A stretch of DNA of 64,000 nucleotides from Sabethes cyaneus (taxonomy: Eukaryota > Arthropoda > Insecta > Diptera > Culicidae): the NCBI RefSeq assembly GCF_943734655.1, contig NC_071354.1, positions 1,833,001-1,897,000 on the forward strand. The letters run 5' to 3'. The notes below the pieces were generated by a model. The model worked only from the letters and a program-made list of their open reading frames with translations. It was not told the origin of the DNA and ran no database searches. This document shows, piece after piece, positions 24,313-35,904 of this stretch. Position 1 is the stretch's first letter. Each line of letters begins with the position of its first letter. Made by a program: the position numbers and the translations under genes.

Positions 24313-25281
24313 GTACTAGCTGATTGCCCGATCTTATTCGGGGCCCCTTTATCTCTCAGTTACTTCTATATCTGTCATTATAACGAAAATTCTCATAATG
24401 CAAGAAACAAAACCCTTTTTTTCATTTGTATGTGTCTACTTCCTTTGTCAGTTCCCCTTATGTTGTCCCCCAACCACTTGTAAATCTGTCTTCTTCTCGG
24501 TAATATAAATCGACACAAAGCCTTCTTTACGTTATGCACCCCCCCGCTGGTTAATAGCCACCCTATTCCCCCTTTCAGAAATCCAGCAACTTGCACAACT
24601 GCTATCGTTCCTAATGCACCCCTTTTCCCATTTGAAACTTTCTCTCCCTTTGTAAGAGACCGTCTTCCTCTTTTGTCAACCCCCCCTGCGCTGATACTTT
24701 TATGCCAAAAAACATGTATTCGACAAACGACGTTTGATGAACAGTCCAGAAGTTCCGGAGCTATGGCGGAACAAACATTCATACTCACGTTCCTCGTCCC
24801 CCTGCCTGTCGGTTCCTTCGCTGTTAGCTCCCCCTTCTGTTACGTAGCTTATTATGCATCGATTTGCTCTTTCAAAATCCCTATAATGGAAATGAAACAA
24901 AAGTTTTTTGACCATTCATTCCTCCTCGGTGGAACCGCTCTCTTTTCTCAAAGTCGCTTGCAAAACTGCAATCGATTTTAATGCAAGAGAAACGCAACCC
25001 CTTTCACTTATTTGGACCTCTCTAACCCCTTTAGTCAACCTCCCAGTGCTGATCCCCTTATGTCAAGGAACATATATGACAAGTTTGATAAAGAGCCGTC
25101 CATGTATTTCAGAGTTATGTCCTCCCCACTGTTATGAACCCCCCTTTTGTCAACCCCCCAGTGTTGATTCATTTATATCAAGGAACATGTGTGCCAAGTT
25201 TGGTGAAGAACGGCCAAGGTTTTCTGGAGTTATGGTAGAGCATACAAACATATAATCATACTTACGCTAACTTTTATATAT

Positions 25282-25312
<31 letters not shown>

Positions 25313-25317
25313 TAGAT
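24313..25317 (+). repeat. about 1-kb dispersed repeat, copy 1
   Basis: It begins ACTAGCTGATTGCCCGATCT followed by TATTCGGGG. It contains C-rich runs and repeated words such as TTTTGTCAACCCCCC, AGTGTTGATTC and CAAGGAACATGTGTGCCAAG. It ends CTTTTATATATATAGATAGA in an (AGAT)n run. The copy at 58,031-59,158 has the same start, inner words and end. The layout (fixed head, 'tgtgccaagtttggtgaagaac' type motif, TATATAGATAGAT tail) is common to non-coding arthropod repeats. I cannot assign a transposon class. The open frames across it are not genes. Confidence 0.75.
25283..25317 (+). repeat. (AGAT)n microsatellite
   Basis: About seven units of GATA/AGAT form the tail of the dispersed repeat at 24.3-25.3 kb. 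Confidence 0.9.
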
Positions 25318-25367
25318 GACGGTGAGCAATCAGAGAAAGTGGCAGAATTCCAAAGAAAAGTCGGATA

Positions 25368-25493
25368 ATTTTTTTTTTGTTAGATTATAGTCACTTTAAC
25401 AGCTTGGGTCATTCGTGACTTCTGCGCGGTTGGAATTCGAACCCGGGTCCTCGGCGTGAGAGGCGTGAATGCTATAATCACTACACCGGGACT
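25368..25493 (-). mobile_element. short tRNA-derived SINE, copy 1
   Basis: On the minus strand CCGGTGTAGTGATTATAGCA (A-box-like) is followed by TTCACGCCTCTCACGCCGAG and GACCCGGGTTCGAATTCC, a perfect B-box (GGTTCGAATTCC). A short body AAGCTGTTAAAGTGACTATA ends in AAC plus an A-run. The head resembles tRNA-Val/Glu-type genes. It lacks the 3' acceptor strand and the anticodon loop is non-canonical, so it is a SINE and not a tRNA gene. The copy at 43.5 kb shares head, body and tail. Confidence 0.7.
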
Positions 25494-25733
25494 TGTCTCT
25501 TGAATTTTTTTTAAATATTTCAATACTTTTCACATTTAGCTTCATTTAATTAGAACATTTTTGTTTTTGTTAATGAATTATGGCTTTCTTGCATATTCCA
25601 ATTGGAAAATTGAAATTTCTTGAACCAAACAACGTAGAGCAAACGGTTTCCTATGAAAATGTTAACAAATTTTCTGAGCATATTCACAAATGGATTACCG
25701 ACGGATCTAGAATCAGTCCACCTCCTGCTGCTC

Positions 25734-25973
25734 TCCAGAAAAAGAAGCAAAACAGGTGAAATGAGACAGAAAGAGATAAAACAGAAATGGGCACGAAGAG
25801 AAACGTGCCAAAAGAGAAGAAAAACGCTAGAGCGAAAAAGAATAAAAGCTGTCATGAAAAAAGAAACGAACTCGAAAACGTGACAGAATGGAAGCAAAAA
25901 CAGGGCATAATAATAGGAAACAAGTGGCAATAAGAGGAAAATGCTAAATAGAACCTAAGAAAAAAAGAACAAT

Positions 25974-26056
<83 letters not shown>

Positions 26057-26980
26057 CGAGAGAAACAAAGAAAATGATATCCTTAATAATCGGACAGAAA
26101 AGGAGAAAAAGAGGAACAAAAAAGGATAGAAAAAGAGGAAGAAGAAGAAAATAAAGAAAAAATAAAAACGGAAGACAAAAAGTATAAGGAAAAGGAGGAA
26201 AATCAGGACATAATAAAATAAAAGAACGGGACAGACAAAAAACGAAAAAGACGAAAACCGGTACTAACAAAAAAGAAAAATCAAAACGGAACTAAATACG
26301 ATACAGAAAAGTAAAAAAACGGACCTGTAACCGGGGAAAAACGAAGGAACAAGACGAAAAACGGAATAGAGGAAAAGCAGGACCCACGAAAAGCGCGAAA
26401 AAGAGACAGATAAAGAAAACAAAAATAACAAAGAAATAGGATATAACGGGTGCGAAAAACTAGAGAGAAAAAGGTGGAAAACGAAGCAAGAAAGGCAATA
26501 CGGAACAGAAAAAAAAATGAAAACAGAAAGAAAAAGAAACCGATAGAAGAAACAGAAAAAGTGGCAAAAAGAGGTCAAACGGTATACAAAAAAATGAGAC
26601 AGAAGAACTGGAAAATGGGACAGGGAAAGGAGGAAAGAAATATAGGGAAAACGGACTCAAAAACAAGGTAAAACGGAATAGGTTTCTCTTATGCTTACCG
26701 TAAAACGGAACCAGAAAAACGAAAACAGAGCATCAAAAAAGGCAAAATGGAACAGACGAAGGAAAAAGCGAGAAGGAAAGGAGATAAAAAGAGTTAGAAA
26801 AAGATGTAACCGGAAACAAAAAAAAGAAGAAAAAGAGAAGAGAAAAGAGGGAAAACGGGAGAGAAAAAAACAAATTGTGTGAAAAACATGAAAAAAAACA
26901 GGACTGAAAATTAGACACGAATGCACCGAAAGGTGTAAAGTGCCTTTGATAAACAAACAAACAGGACGGAAAATAGGATG
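25734..26980 (+). repeat. polypurine-biased region with diverged AAAACGGAA repeats
   Basis: For about 1.2 kb the plus strand is almost all A and G, with C mostly in the word AACGG. Variants of AAAACGGAA(C/T)A recur every 20-50 bp, for example near 26,168, 26,285, 26,358, 26,650 and 26,702. An (AG)n tract sits inside at 25,974-26,062. This looks like a decayed purine minisatellite or slippage product. The opposite strand gives long Phe/Leu/Ser-rich frames that mimic membrane proteins; they are artefacts of composition. Confidence 0.8.
25974..26062 (+). repeat. (AG)n microsatellite
   Basis: About 40 AG units with a few single-base interruptions (GCGAG at 25,992 and TGCG near 26,055). The Arg-Glu frame over it is an artefact. 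Confidence 0.95.
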
Positions 26981-26984
26981 TAAT

Positions 26985-29690
26985 TTTCATGCAATTACTT
27001 TTTATTATAATTTATTATAATGAAGTATGGAATTTTCATGTATTTATTTTCGCAGGTTTTAAAATTTGGAATAAATAATCATTGCATCATAATCAATCAA
27101 CATCATAGTAACCGTAAAAACCCACTTCTATGGTTTTCATAGACTCCCTTTCATATTAGCTTGCTAGTTTATCTCTACTGATGGTTAAAATATTATAAAA
27201 TGTGACTAAAAACCATCACGCGCTGAACACTATATGTTTTGGCGAAGGGTTTAGTTTAAAATTTATGTTTGAAATACTACGAATGTGTTGTACAACATAA
27301 CCGGCTCAAGAATTGATGTCGCCGCGAATGATTCGCACCAGCTATAAACCGGCCCGCTTCCTCTCGGCACGCGTGCACGCCGATTCAGCTGTGCACTCCC
27401 GGCTGATGGCTTGACTAGTTTGTCGATGTCACGAGCTCTATCGCTGGCGACCAGTTTCCCCGTCGAAGCCGAAGGGCTGAGCCGGTTTTCCGAATAGTGG
27501 TGGTGCATTTCTGTGTCACTGGGACCACGAATTGTCGCTTTACATAGAAACACGAAAAATTGAAAGCGAATGATGCAATTATCCTCTTTGCGCGATTGCG
27601 GTCGAAGATGATATCCAGCACAGAGGCAATTATCGTGTTAATCCCTCTGGTCCATACGATGATGCGAATCAGACGAGGGGACAGCCTGCCCAAGCTTTCT
27701 AGGGTCCGTTTTTTTCCTCCGACAATCCAAACCAGCGAACAATGAAACAATACGCGATAAATCGATTTAAAATTGTAACCGCATGTAAATTGCTTCGGAA
27801 ATGTTATTACACGGTTGCGGCTGCCATCGGTGAGCGATGTTATTGGCGTTTTTATCACATCGTTGATTTCTGCATATCGATATCGATGACTGGCTGCTGA
27901 TTACGCATGCCAACTACAAGTGTGGCATTGTAATCTGTTCGGAACCCATTATTTTTACCACTGAAGCTTAAATTCACAACAGAAAATTGGTTTTCGATTC
28001 GTCAGCGGTAATAAATTAATCATAACATCAAGTATGAAACCAGAAAATTCTGTTGTACATTGTATATTGTATATTGTGTGCTGCAAATAATTAGAACATA
28101 CAGAATGATTTGTCGGAAACAAAGAGTTGAACTAGCAGAGTGGGTCTAATTCGGGAAAATGATACACTTTTAATTAGTGACAAATGTATTCCTCCATTAG
28201 CTAGTTTTAATAACAGCATATTTCACATTATGACAGCGCCCATAAAACAGAAAATAATCGTCCGGTCTTAAACTGTAGCCATATCGGATGACACCGATTA
28301 TGATGATCCGAAATGGGCTTCACGAATTCAAATTCAAACTATGCGATGCGTGCGCGGGTTCGGTCGCGATGGCGCACGGCAATAAAATCACCGCCGCGTC
28401 CCTTCGTGCCATTTGGTCCAGCTAGTTCAGGATGGAAAACGTCTGGTGGATAATTTACTATCGCCCCTTCCGAAGCCGAGGAAAACAATATTCCCGTTCC
28501 GGGCGCGTCCGTTGGAAGGCCATTTATCATTGATTTTTATAGCCGGTGTGAAGTTTTCGGTACCTGGTGATTTGCAACCGTCTACTACTTGTCCATCTGT
28601 AGACGAAATTGTTTCATTTTTTATTCGCTGGCCTGATTCCCCTAGAGAAATTTACGTTCTGAGTCATTCTGACAGTACGAACGTTTCCTGCTCCCACCGT
28701 AGAATGAATCTAAGCGTACGGCAATGCATTGTACGGCATCTAATTTTTCTTCACCAGCATCATAATTTCGGAACTCGTCAGAAAATGTTAAACGGTGGTT
28801 TTTATAAGTGATTATTTTTTACAGATGTACTTCCACTTGATTTGTTTGACAGGCAAAGCCTTATTCAACAGCGAAAAGTAAGAAAAAATCAGACCTTTTT
28901 TTATTCCAAGGTAAATCGGAAGAAGGGGGCGGATAATGGAAAATATCTCGATTCCATTTTGTCGCCCCGCAAGGGACATAACCATTGAAACTTTTCCTTC
29001 CGCTGATTACGCAGTGATGGAAAGTTTTCTGCTCGCTCTTTATCCGTGCGGGCCCCAATTTTACGGGGAAATGGAAACTTTCGCTGTTTTTTTATTTTGT
29101 TTTTTTTTTGGGAACTGCTGAAAGAAGCTGATTTCTTTTTAGAAATGATCTACACTCTTCTAAAGCTTGGCAAAAAGTTTATAAACGTGTTTGATTGTGC
29201 GATATTAAAGAAACTTATTAGTTGAAATTATAAAAAAAACATACCCTATGCAAGCACCAACCAAAGAGTTTGTACTGAAGAAATATTAAAGAAATGTGTT
29301 CGAATCTTACTTTGCGAGAAAGTTGTTTATCACATGTAACTGCTTGCCTGTCTAAGCATTCCATATTCAAAATGAAACGATACCTAGACACAAACTGATT
29401 TGCCATATCCATGATTTGCCATGAGTGGCCATATCTGACCAATGGCTGGTAATTACTTTGCGGAAAACTGAACACAAAAGTGAAAACTTCACCCGCTTTA
29501 TTGTTTAATGCTAGGCAACATACCTATTAAAGTGCGCACCGCATAGTTTAACCGCAAATTCGAAAGAAACTTCACTCTAATAGTGAACAAACAAAGCTCT
29601 GTAATATGTTGCATCGATTACCGTTAAATTTCTTGCACAGATTACGGTTGCCCCTCCGGTAGGTACCAACTACGTAGCGTAACGAGTCGA
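26985..29690. other. unique sequence, no gene seen
   Basis: AT-rich to 27,250, GC-balanced at 27,290-27,900 and 28,300-29,080. Open frames up to 147 codons (27,415-27,858, minus) show no motif, signal or splice logic. No repeat ends recognised. Confidence 0.35.
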
Positions 29691-29699
29691 AACCGAACA

Positions 29700-30060
29700 A
29701 TAAAAGTATATATACAATTCGAAACAAATCAAGCGGTTAATAGTGCGCTGAAAAGAGAAACAAAAGTGCAATCAGGTCCGATTACTTTATTTTCCAACCG
29801 AAGCTGATCGATCGAATCCAATCCGGTAGCGTCCTACAACACGAGGGCGTTCGGGAGTTGACGATCGCGTTCGTTGTTGCTCCATACCGGCTAAAACCAG
29901 CGAAGAATTTCGCCCAATAACTCATTTATATCGTTCGAGCCATCATCGTAATCATCAACATTATCAATGTGAATGAGCCTGTTGAGCGCTGCGGACACAA
30001 GATTGGCGAATGCGCGACATCAGGAACCGGTGCCGAGCGAACAAGGGTTTATGATTATGG
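29700..30060 (+). promoter_or_regulatory. possible TATA promoter and first exon (weak)
   Basis: AAAAGTATATATACAATTCG at 29,704-29,723 is TATA-like. It is followed by about 250 bp of GC-balanced sequence resembling a 5' leader, then an ATG at 29,973 that opens a 143-codon frame. The first 55 or so codons are polar and protein-like, beginning MSLLSAADTRLANARHQEPV. The ATG context is poor, with T at -3 and an ATG-TGA just upstream. The later codons look random, and I see no convincing splice donor or known family. Chance is the alternative. Confidence 0.2.
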
Positions 30061-30409
30061 AAAATTATCGGAAAAACGTATACGCTGCCAGTAACGAGCA
30101 ACGGGCGGAGCTGAAGACGAGAAGCATGTCTACCAACCGATGTTGTTACTTACGGTTTTCAGCGCATTATGGCTTTATCTGGGCTACCGATAGCGGGAAT
30201 TTATTCAATTGGGAGACGATAACATCATCGGTTCAACAGCTGTGTGACCCGAGCAGCAGAAGACTGTTGAATCAGAGGAAATTGCAGACTTTTAGATTAC
30301 AGTCAACGTTGATTATTTTAAAATTTTTTCTTCGCAATCACCAACAGTGCAGTTTATCGAGAACAGCTGACAAAAATTACAAACTAGAGCTGGGGCACAG
30401 TTGATACAG

Positions 30410-31900
30410 TTTCTTACTTCACCCAGTTAGCGATGGTTCTCGTTTCGGAAGCTGCGCACTGATGGGTGGAACCCATAACCATCAAAGGCTGACCGCAGCC
30501 ATAATGCATCGACGATCGTCGTAAAGCATTCACTTGGCTAGTCATTTCACCACGATGCCCCCAGCCTTCTACCGACCTGTCAACTGGAACGGAATGAGGG
30601 TGGATATAAGCAGCAAATATTTTCAGCTGGAACTTGGTGAGAAAATGTGATATTGCACAACCGGCAGTCGCATCCAGCAGCCGCCGCTCGCTCGGTAGAA
30701 CGATAGAGGATGAAAGGAAACTAGCTCCAGCTAGAGCTCAATACGGGTTCATAAATAATAATCACATTTCTGAACGGATGGTAGAGCTATTATTGATCTT
30801 GTTTTTGAGGTTTTATGGTTGGACTGGCAGAGCGGCGGACGATGTGCCCTGGTTTTGCTACACAATCGACTTCAATGCGTTCGATCGTCCGGTGAAAGGA
30901 GCGAGAATCCATTGGGATGTGAAGACGTGAAATCATCATTAGCCAACTATCACGTACTGAGGTTTTATCGATTCAAAGTCTAACACTTTCGTTTCGTTTA
31001 GTGGGGAGGAAAGTTTTATCCGTTTTGAAATAATCGGACTAGCGAGTGCGTGGAACGTGTCTCTCGACTCCTGCTGCTAAAGCTATTTGGAAAACGAAAT
31101 CCGTAGGTATACCTGCTGATTTGGCATTCCGCAGTCAGATTTGTGATTTGTGAAACGAATCGTTAGTGCTAAGTATGTACAGCTAGATTGCATTTTTGCA
31201 TCCTGGTACGTAGCAGTAAATTGTTATAAATCCTGAATAGCCTCCGTAGCTATGCCTTAATGAAAGCCTTAATGAGCATGAAACAAAATGGATGTGAACT
31301 ATTATGTTCGATTATTGCTAGATAACGAAGCAACCGACCGTAATGCTATTGATGGGAATCTTATCGCACTCTTTTCTTTTTCTTTTTGTTTAAGGTTAGT
31401 TTAACGAACATTTACCACGTCTATTCGTAGTGTTCATTAATTTGAGAATGCATAGAATGGGTCAAGCAAACATGGCAAACTAAAAGTTTTGGAAAACATC
31501 ATTAACTAACAAAATTTATTTTTATTTTCAATTCTACAAACATTTTTGCTGATTTTGAGACTAACTTTTTAATGATTCGATCACGAGAAGAAGATAAAAA
31601 ACAATCATACACATATATATTCCAGTGCCGGAGGGCAAAACTCGACGTTGTAAAAAACCGTCCCTATATTTAAAACACACTTTTCAAATTTCATGTACCT
31701 ATTTTTTTCTCAAATACTAATCAAGGTGTTGAAACAACATGCAACCGGAGAAAAGTAAGAAGACGACATTTTATTTTTCCCCATTCTTTTTCTCTTGTTG
31801 CCAGCTGGTTTATATTGCCATCCTATACTTATGTTTTTGAGTCACGAATAAATTTTTGAGTTACGTCCTTCTTAAGTCTAAATGACACTGGCAGATTACC
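30410..31900. other. unique sequence, no gene seen
   Basis: GC-balanced to about 31,150, then AT-rich. A 98-codon frame at 30,634-30,930 is unrecognised. No repeat family identified. Confidence 0.35.
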
Positions 31901-32001
31901 TATTTATTTTTATTTATTTAACCACATACATACTACATACATGTATCACAAGTAACCTTATAATGGTTTTCAAAGTTTGCGTACAATGTGGTTTTTGCTA
32001 A

Positions 32002-33018
32002 TCAGTATTCTGCTGAGAAGAATGTTTTACAAGATATTTTGAAGGCGGCATAGCTTCTAGCACTTTGCACGCTCGGAAGACGGTTCCAGAGACAAATACT
32101 ACGGTGACGAAAGGCTTTCCTGCCAACATCAGTTACACAACTGGTTAGCAAAAGATTGTTTGTTCTATTTAATTGGGAGAATGAGTAAAAGTTTGAAAAA
32201 TAAGTTGGCCCATCAAACAATATTTTGTATGTTTGAGTGCATATTCGAAAGTTGAGAAAATTTTCAAATGTACACTCAACCAATGAGTTTTGAAAGCTTG
32301 AAATATGATCAATACGGCGAATGTTATGGACGTAACGAGTGACGGAATTGAAAGCCAACTTGAGTTTTTCGTTAGATACATTTGCATACAGGACACTTCC
32401 ATATTCGAACAAAGGAACAATAAGAGTTCTAGCTATTTGTAATGGTGTAATGACGTAGTGCCACTAATGATTACATAGACCCATAAACTTTCTTACACAA
32501 GGCTGCTACTTGAGCGTCCCATTTCATATAGCTATATAGTTTTTGACAACCGCTGAAAAGGGAATAATCTCGTTTCCAACCATAATTTGAGCAACTTCAT
32601 CAAAAACCATTCTCTGCATTCTGAAAATGATTGCTTGAGTTTTTCCAGCATTTAATCGAATACCGTTTGAGTTACTCCAATCCATAATTTTCTTTATGTC
32701 CATATTAATTTTATTTACGAGAATGTCGATTTCATTACTTTTTCCGGGAAGGAATAATTGAAAATCGTCAGCATAAAGATGAAATTTACAGTATAGCAGT
32801 TGCTCAGGAAGATCGTTAATAAACATCGAAAACAGAAGCGGTCCAAAAATTGATCCTTGCGGGCTTCGCTTGTTACGTTAGTCAAGTCTGATTTTATGCC
32901 GTTGAGCTCAACATATTGTGATCAGCCAGACAAATATGAATGAAGGAGCTTAATAGCACAGTCTTGTAGGGAGAATAAACGCTTTAACTTTATACAAAGT
33001 AAGGCATGGTTGCTTTTG
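32002..33018 (-). pseudogene. non-LTR reverse transcriptase, 5'-truncated (Jockey/CR1-like)
   Basis: On the minus strand the RT starts near 33,010 with HALLCIKLKRLFSLQDCAIK and LLHSYLSG, followed by a TGA inside the SG.SQYV motif. A one-base loss lies before PQGSIFGPLLF. MFINDLP and the catalytic YADDF box (32,761-32,775) follow. After a further frame break the C-terminal part has FEYGSVLYANVS and WNRLPSVQSARSY, ending at a stop at 32,002. The 3' tail runs into AAATAAATAAAAATAAAT near 31,905-31,925. The endonuclease is missing. Motif order fits Jockey- or CR1-like elements. It is inactive. Confidence 0.85.
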
Positions 33019-33163
33019 GTGGGAAGAATGGTAGACTGGATGAAACTGCGAAACTTTGACGAAAGGTCCAAAAAATATAAATATATTGTGGGACTCTAAC
33101 CCACACTCTTTTTAGCCTCACGTCGAAGTTTCGCAGTTTTATCCAGTCTACTATTCTTCCTAC
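33018..33163 (-). repeat. inverted repeat carrying a tRNA-like T-arm
   Basis: The arms 33,020-33,061 and 33,121-33,163 are complementary over about 42 bp (GGGAAGAATGGTAGACTGG and its partner). In the 59-nt loop, the minus strand has a perfect T-arm at 33,088-33,104, with stem GTGGG/CCCAC and loop TTAGAGT, preceded by AGGCTAAAAAGAGT. The arm sequence ACTGGATAAAACTGCGAAAC resembles an A-box region. It abuts the 5' truncation point of the RT at 33,018. It may be a tRNA-derived repeat inserted as a head-to-head pair. Confidence 0.6.
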
Positions 33164-33510
33164 AAAACGTTCCTCCACTTTTATAAAAATAGAGTTTACC
33201 TTGGCTCGCGAGTCAGAAACAAGTAAAAATAATTCATACCACTTCCAAGACGAATAAAAATTTGTGTAGGAATTAATTTTTGCAATATTCACCAATTTTA
33301 GGTGTTTTGAGCTGCAGCTGGGACCATCCGAAAATGTCCAGGTTTAGGTGACCCTGCGGAAAATGGCCAGTTTCTAATCTGGGTCAAAACATATAATACG
33401 ACACGTCAAATTAGCCTAGAATTCAAAAACTAGGTCAATGGAAGCCAAACTAACTACCTAGGGCCACGTTGATCATATCTAGACAGATGTTCGCGAGATT
33501 GCCAATGAAG
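33164..33510. other. unique spacer, no gene seen
   Basis: It includes a patch reading GAAAATGTCCAGGTTTAGG and GGAAAATGGCCAGT that may be repetitive. No coding frame is supported. Confidence 0.35.
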
Positions 33511-33512
33511 TA

Positions 33513-34335
33513 ACAGGTGGCAACTAAAATTTTGGAATTTTTTTCTCAAGTTATCAAAAAAAGACAAAGATTCATGAAGAACTGCCGAGTGATTTACCGA
33601 AATTAAAGATACATTATCCATTGTTCAAAAAAAATTAGTGTACATATGAAAACGGTCCGTATTCGGCTGTTCGGCGAAGCTTTCGTTTGACGTCGAAACA
33701 GGAGCGTTGTACGGCCGTCATGTCAACTTTCCGAATGCATCTCTTTATTCTACCAATCAACTGTTTGCAATTCGTGGCTCTCCATTTATTTTTGTACACC
33801 AAAGAACTCAAAATCCCGAAGAAATCTGTGATTGGGCGCACTGAGACAAAATTTTCGGGTCGTGGTTTTTGGGTAGAAATAGGATCGAATGGGTATTCAG
33901 GAACGATTGTGTTTTCTTGGCGTAATGCGTAATGCCAAAACACGTATTGTCCATCTGCATGATGTTTTTGTAGAAACGGGATCAAAATTTTCTTCAAACA
34001 ATCGTCTAGTGCATCTTAATTAATAGCCAAACCAGAGGGCTTGTTGTTGAAGAAACGAGAAAGAGAATGATGTCCTTCTGCGTCCAATGTTGTACCGTAT
34101 ACTTATTGCCGAGATTTCAGTTGCAGTCCTTAGAAATGCTCCCGCGCTCCCGAAATGCTTCTTGTTTCGACGCCATTTTTACCAAAACTGAGCAAGCATT
34201 AACAAAACAAAAAATATTAACGAAAAGAGGAGAGAGAGAGAGAGCTAACACATACATACTCTCATTTCTCTCTGAGCTCGTTTGTTGTTGAGCATAAGCG
34301 CCCCGAAAAAATCCAAAGTTTTAGTTGCCACCCGT
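33513..34335 (-). mobile_element. Tc1/mariner-superfamily element, internally deleted
   Basis: The ends are inverted repeats: AACAGGTGGCAACTAAAATT on the left and AACGGGTGGCAACTAAAACT read inward on the right. Both are flanked by TA (33,511-33,512 and 34,336-34,337), the Tc1/mariner signature. The minus strand encodes a transposase remnant. It starts at the ATG of 34,174-34,176 (MASKQEAFRER), then loses frame and most of the middle. It resumes as LKKILIPFLQKHHADGQYVF near 33,940-33,997 and RPITDFFGIL near 33,800, ending at 33,635. At 823 bp it is shorter than the usual 1.3 kb or so. Confidence 0.85.
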
Positions 34336-34559
34336 TACCTGGTTTATAACATGAACAAAAACTTCGCGTGCGACACCACAAATCACACAAAATTCCAAAA
34401 ATAGATCAGTCTAAGCTATAAACGGGAAGGTTTTAAATCATGAAATTGCAACACACTCAAATTGCACTAACTTTTGAACCTTCGGGTAAAATTAATTCAA
34501 TTTTGCATGGAGAAAATTCAAAGTGCATTGTTTACACTATGGGAATCTTTTCTGAAAAA

Positions 34560-35570
34560 TAGCGTCAAAACAACAGCTCATTCGCGAAAAAATTCTCCAC
34601 AAGTACACAGGAAATAAGATTGTATTACATCGTGCCATCGGTAAAAAGTTGGGAATCTCGAACTCTATGGTATCTCGTGTCTTGAACGGCTTGAAGAACG
34701 TCTGACTACCGATCATAAGTCAAGATGCGGACATAAAAGTCGTCCGTATTCTGTTAAGGACCACGTAATTGTGGCCTTCGATGGAAAACGAAACTTCTCC
34801 GTTCGAGATGTGGCGAAAAAAACTGAATCTAAGCAATAGTTTCGTGCAGAAAGTCAAAACTCGAGCTGGATTACGTACGTTTAAGTTTTAGACGACCTCA
34901 ACAAAATACGGTCGCGAAAGGCCATGCCCGGAAGGTATACGATCCAAAGCTGATGAAACCGTACTGTCATGAACGACGAGACCTACAGAAAAGCGGACTT
35001 AAACCAGATTCTGGCGAGTTTCTGGCGAGCTTATTTCAGTATAAGCTCGATGTTCCAGAGAACCTACCGAAGATGTCGAAGTTATTATATTTTTGATTTG
35101 GCAAGCAGTTTGTGTTCATCAAGCAATTCATGTGGAAAGTGGAGTAAACTTTTCATGACCACAGATTCCATGAATGGACAAGTGTAAATATTTGAAAAAA
35201 CAGTCTCCAAAAGCGAATTCTTCCTTTCCTCTTCCTTTCAGTCTCACAACAGTCCTATGATCGTTTAGCTTGATTTGGCTTCATGCCTTTACGCAAAATA
35301 CCTACTGGAGTGCTATAAGGCAAATAATTTCGATTACGTGCTGAAAGATCATAATCCCCCAAATACACCGGAGCTGCGGCTTATCGAAAAATACGGGGCT
35401 GTTATAAAGCAGAATATTCTGAAACGTCTTAAATAGTCACAACAGAAGTAATGAAAACAGCATGTGTATTTTGTAAAAACTGGTCGGTTTTGAGGTTATG
35501 CAAAATGGCATAGATGGTTAAATGCCGAAGTACGGGCATTCAGATACGACGGCGAAATTAAATTAAATAA
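34560..35570 (+). pseudogene. Tc1/mariner-superfamily transposase, second lineage, degenerate
   Basis: The plus strand gives a helix-turn-helix region (QQLIREKILHKYTGNKIVLH, then GKKLGISNSMVSRVL and FSVRDVAKK). A catalytic-region motif NDETYRKAD lies near 34,970-34,998. CGKWSKLFMTT, MNGQV and ELRLIEKYGAVIKQNILKRL follow near 35,370-35,430, and VRAFRYDGEI closes the sequence. Several stops and frameshifts separate these parts, so it is dead. It differs in every motif from the neighbour at 33.5-34.3 kb, so two lineages lie side by side. Terminal repeats were not identified. Confidence 0.75.
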
Positions 35571-35670
35571 AGACGCTAAAACTAAGTTTAATGGTTTCAT
35601 CTTATATCTAATAAAAACTCGAATTTTGCGAATTAATTTTGTTTATTACAGTTTTACCGTAGACACTCTT

Positions 35671-35765
35671 TAGAAACACAATGAGGGTTTTATTGCACTC
35701 TTATGATGGTATACTATCATAAGAGTACAATAAAACTGTAATAAGACAACAAGTTGTTTCTTGGG
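35671..35765. mobile_element. palindromic MITE, CCCAAG-ended family
   Basis: The core is a strong palindrome, with GTTTTATTGCACTCTTATGA facing TCATAAGAGTACAATAAAAC. The right end reads inward CCCAAGAAACAACTTGTTGT. The words GGGTTTTATT and CTCTTATGATGG match the 106-bp element at 20,003-20,108. The left terminal repeat is decayed (TTTAGAAACACAATGAGGG). Confidence 0.55.
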
Positions 35766-35904
35766 ATATCTTACGAACAGCGAAACGGTGAGTAATATAT
35801 CATGATTATAAATAACAATGGAAGCGACGATAGTTTATTAGAGTGATTCAATTTGAACGGCACAAGCTAAAAGACTGAAAGATAAAAGGAAAAAAGTTCG
35901 CATA

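Noticed and set aside
25389..25460. Possible tRNA gene on the minus strand
   Set aside because: The B-box is good, but the anticodon loop lacks U33 and no 3' acceptor strand pairs with the 5' end. A second copy with the same non-tRNA body shows it is a SINE.
25550..26990. Several Phe/Leu/Ser-rich minus-strand frames resembling membrane proteins
   Set aside because: They translate the complement of the polypurine tract. Similar frames overlap in several phases, and none has a domain.
27415..27858. 147-codon minus-strand frame
   Set aside because: No recognisable motif; it overlaps other frames and has no promoter or splice context.
30634..30930. 98-codon frame starting MVRKCDIAQ
   Set aside because: No support beyond being open. 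The weak promoter site upstream does not make it a gene.
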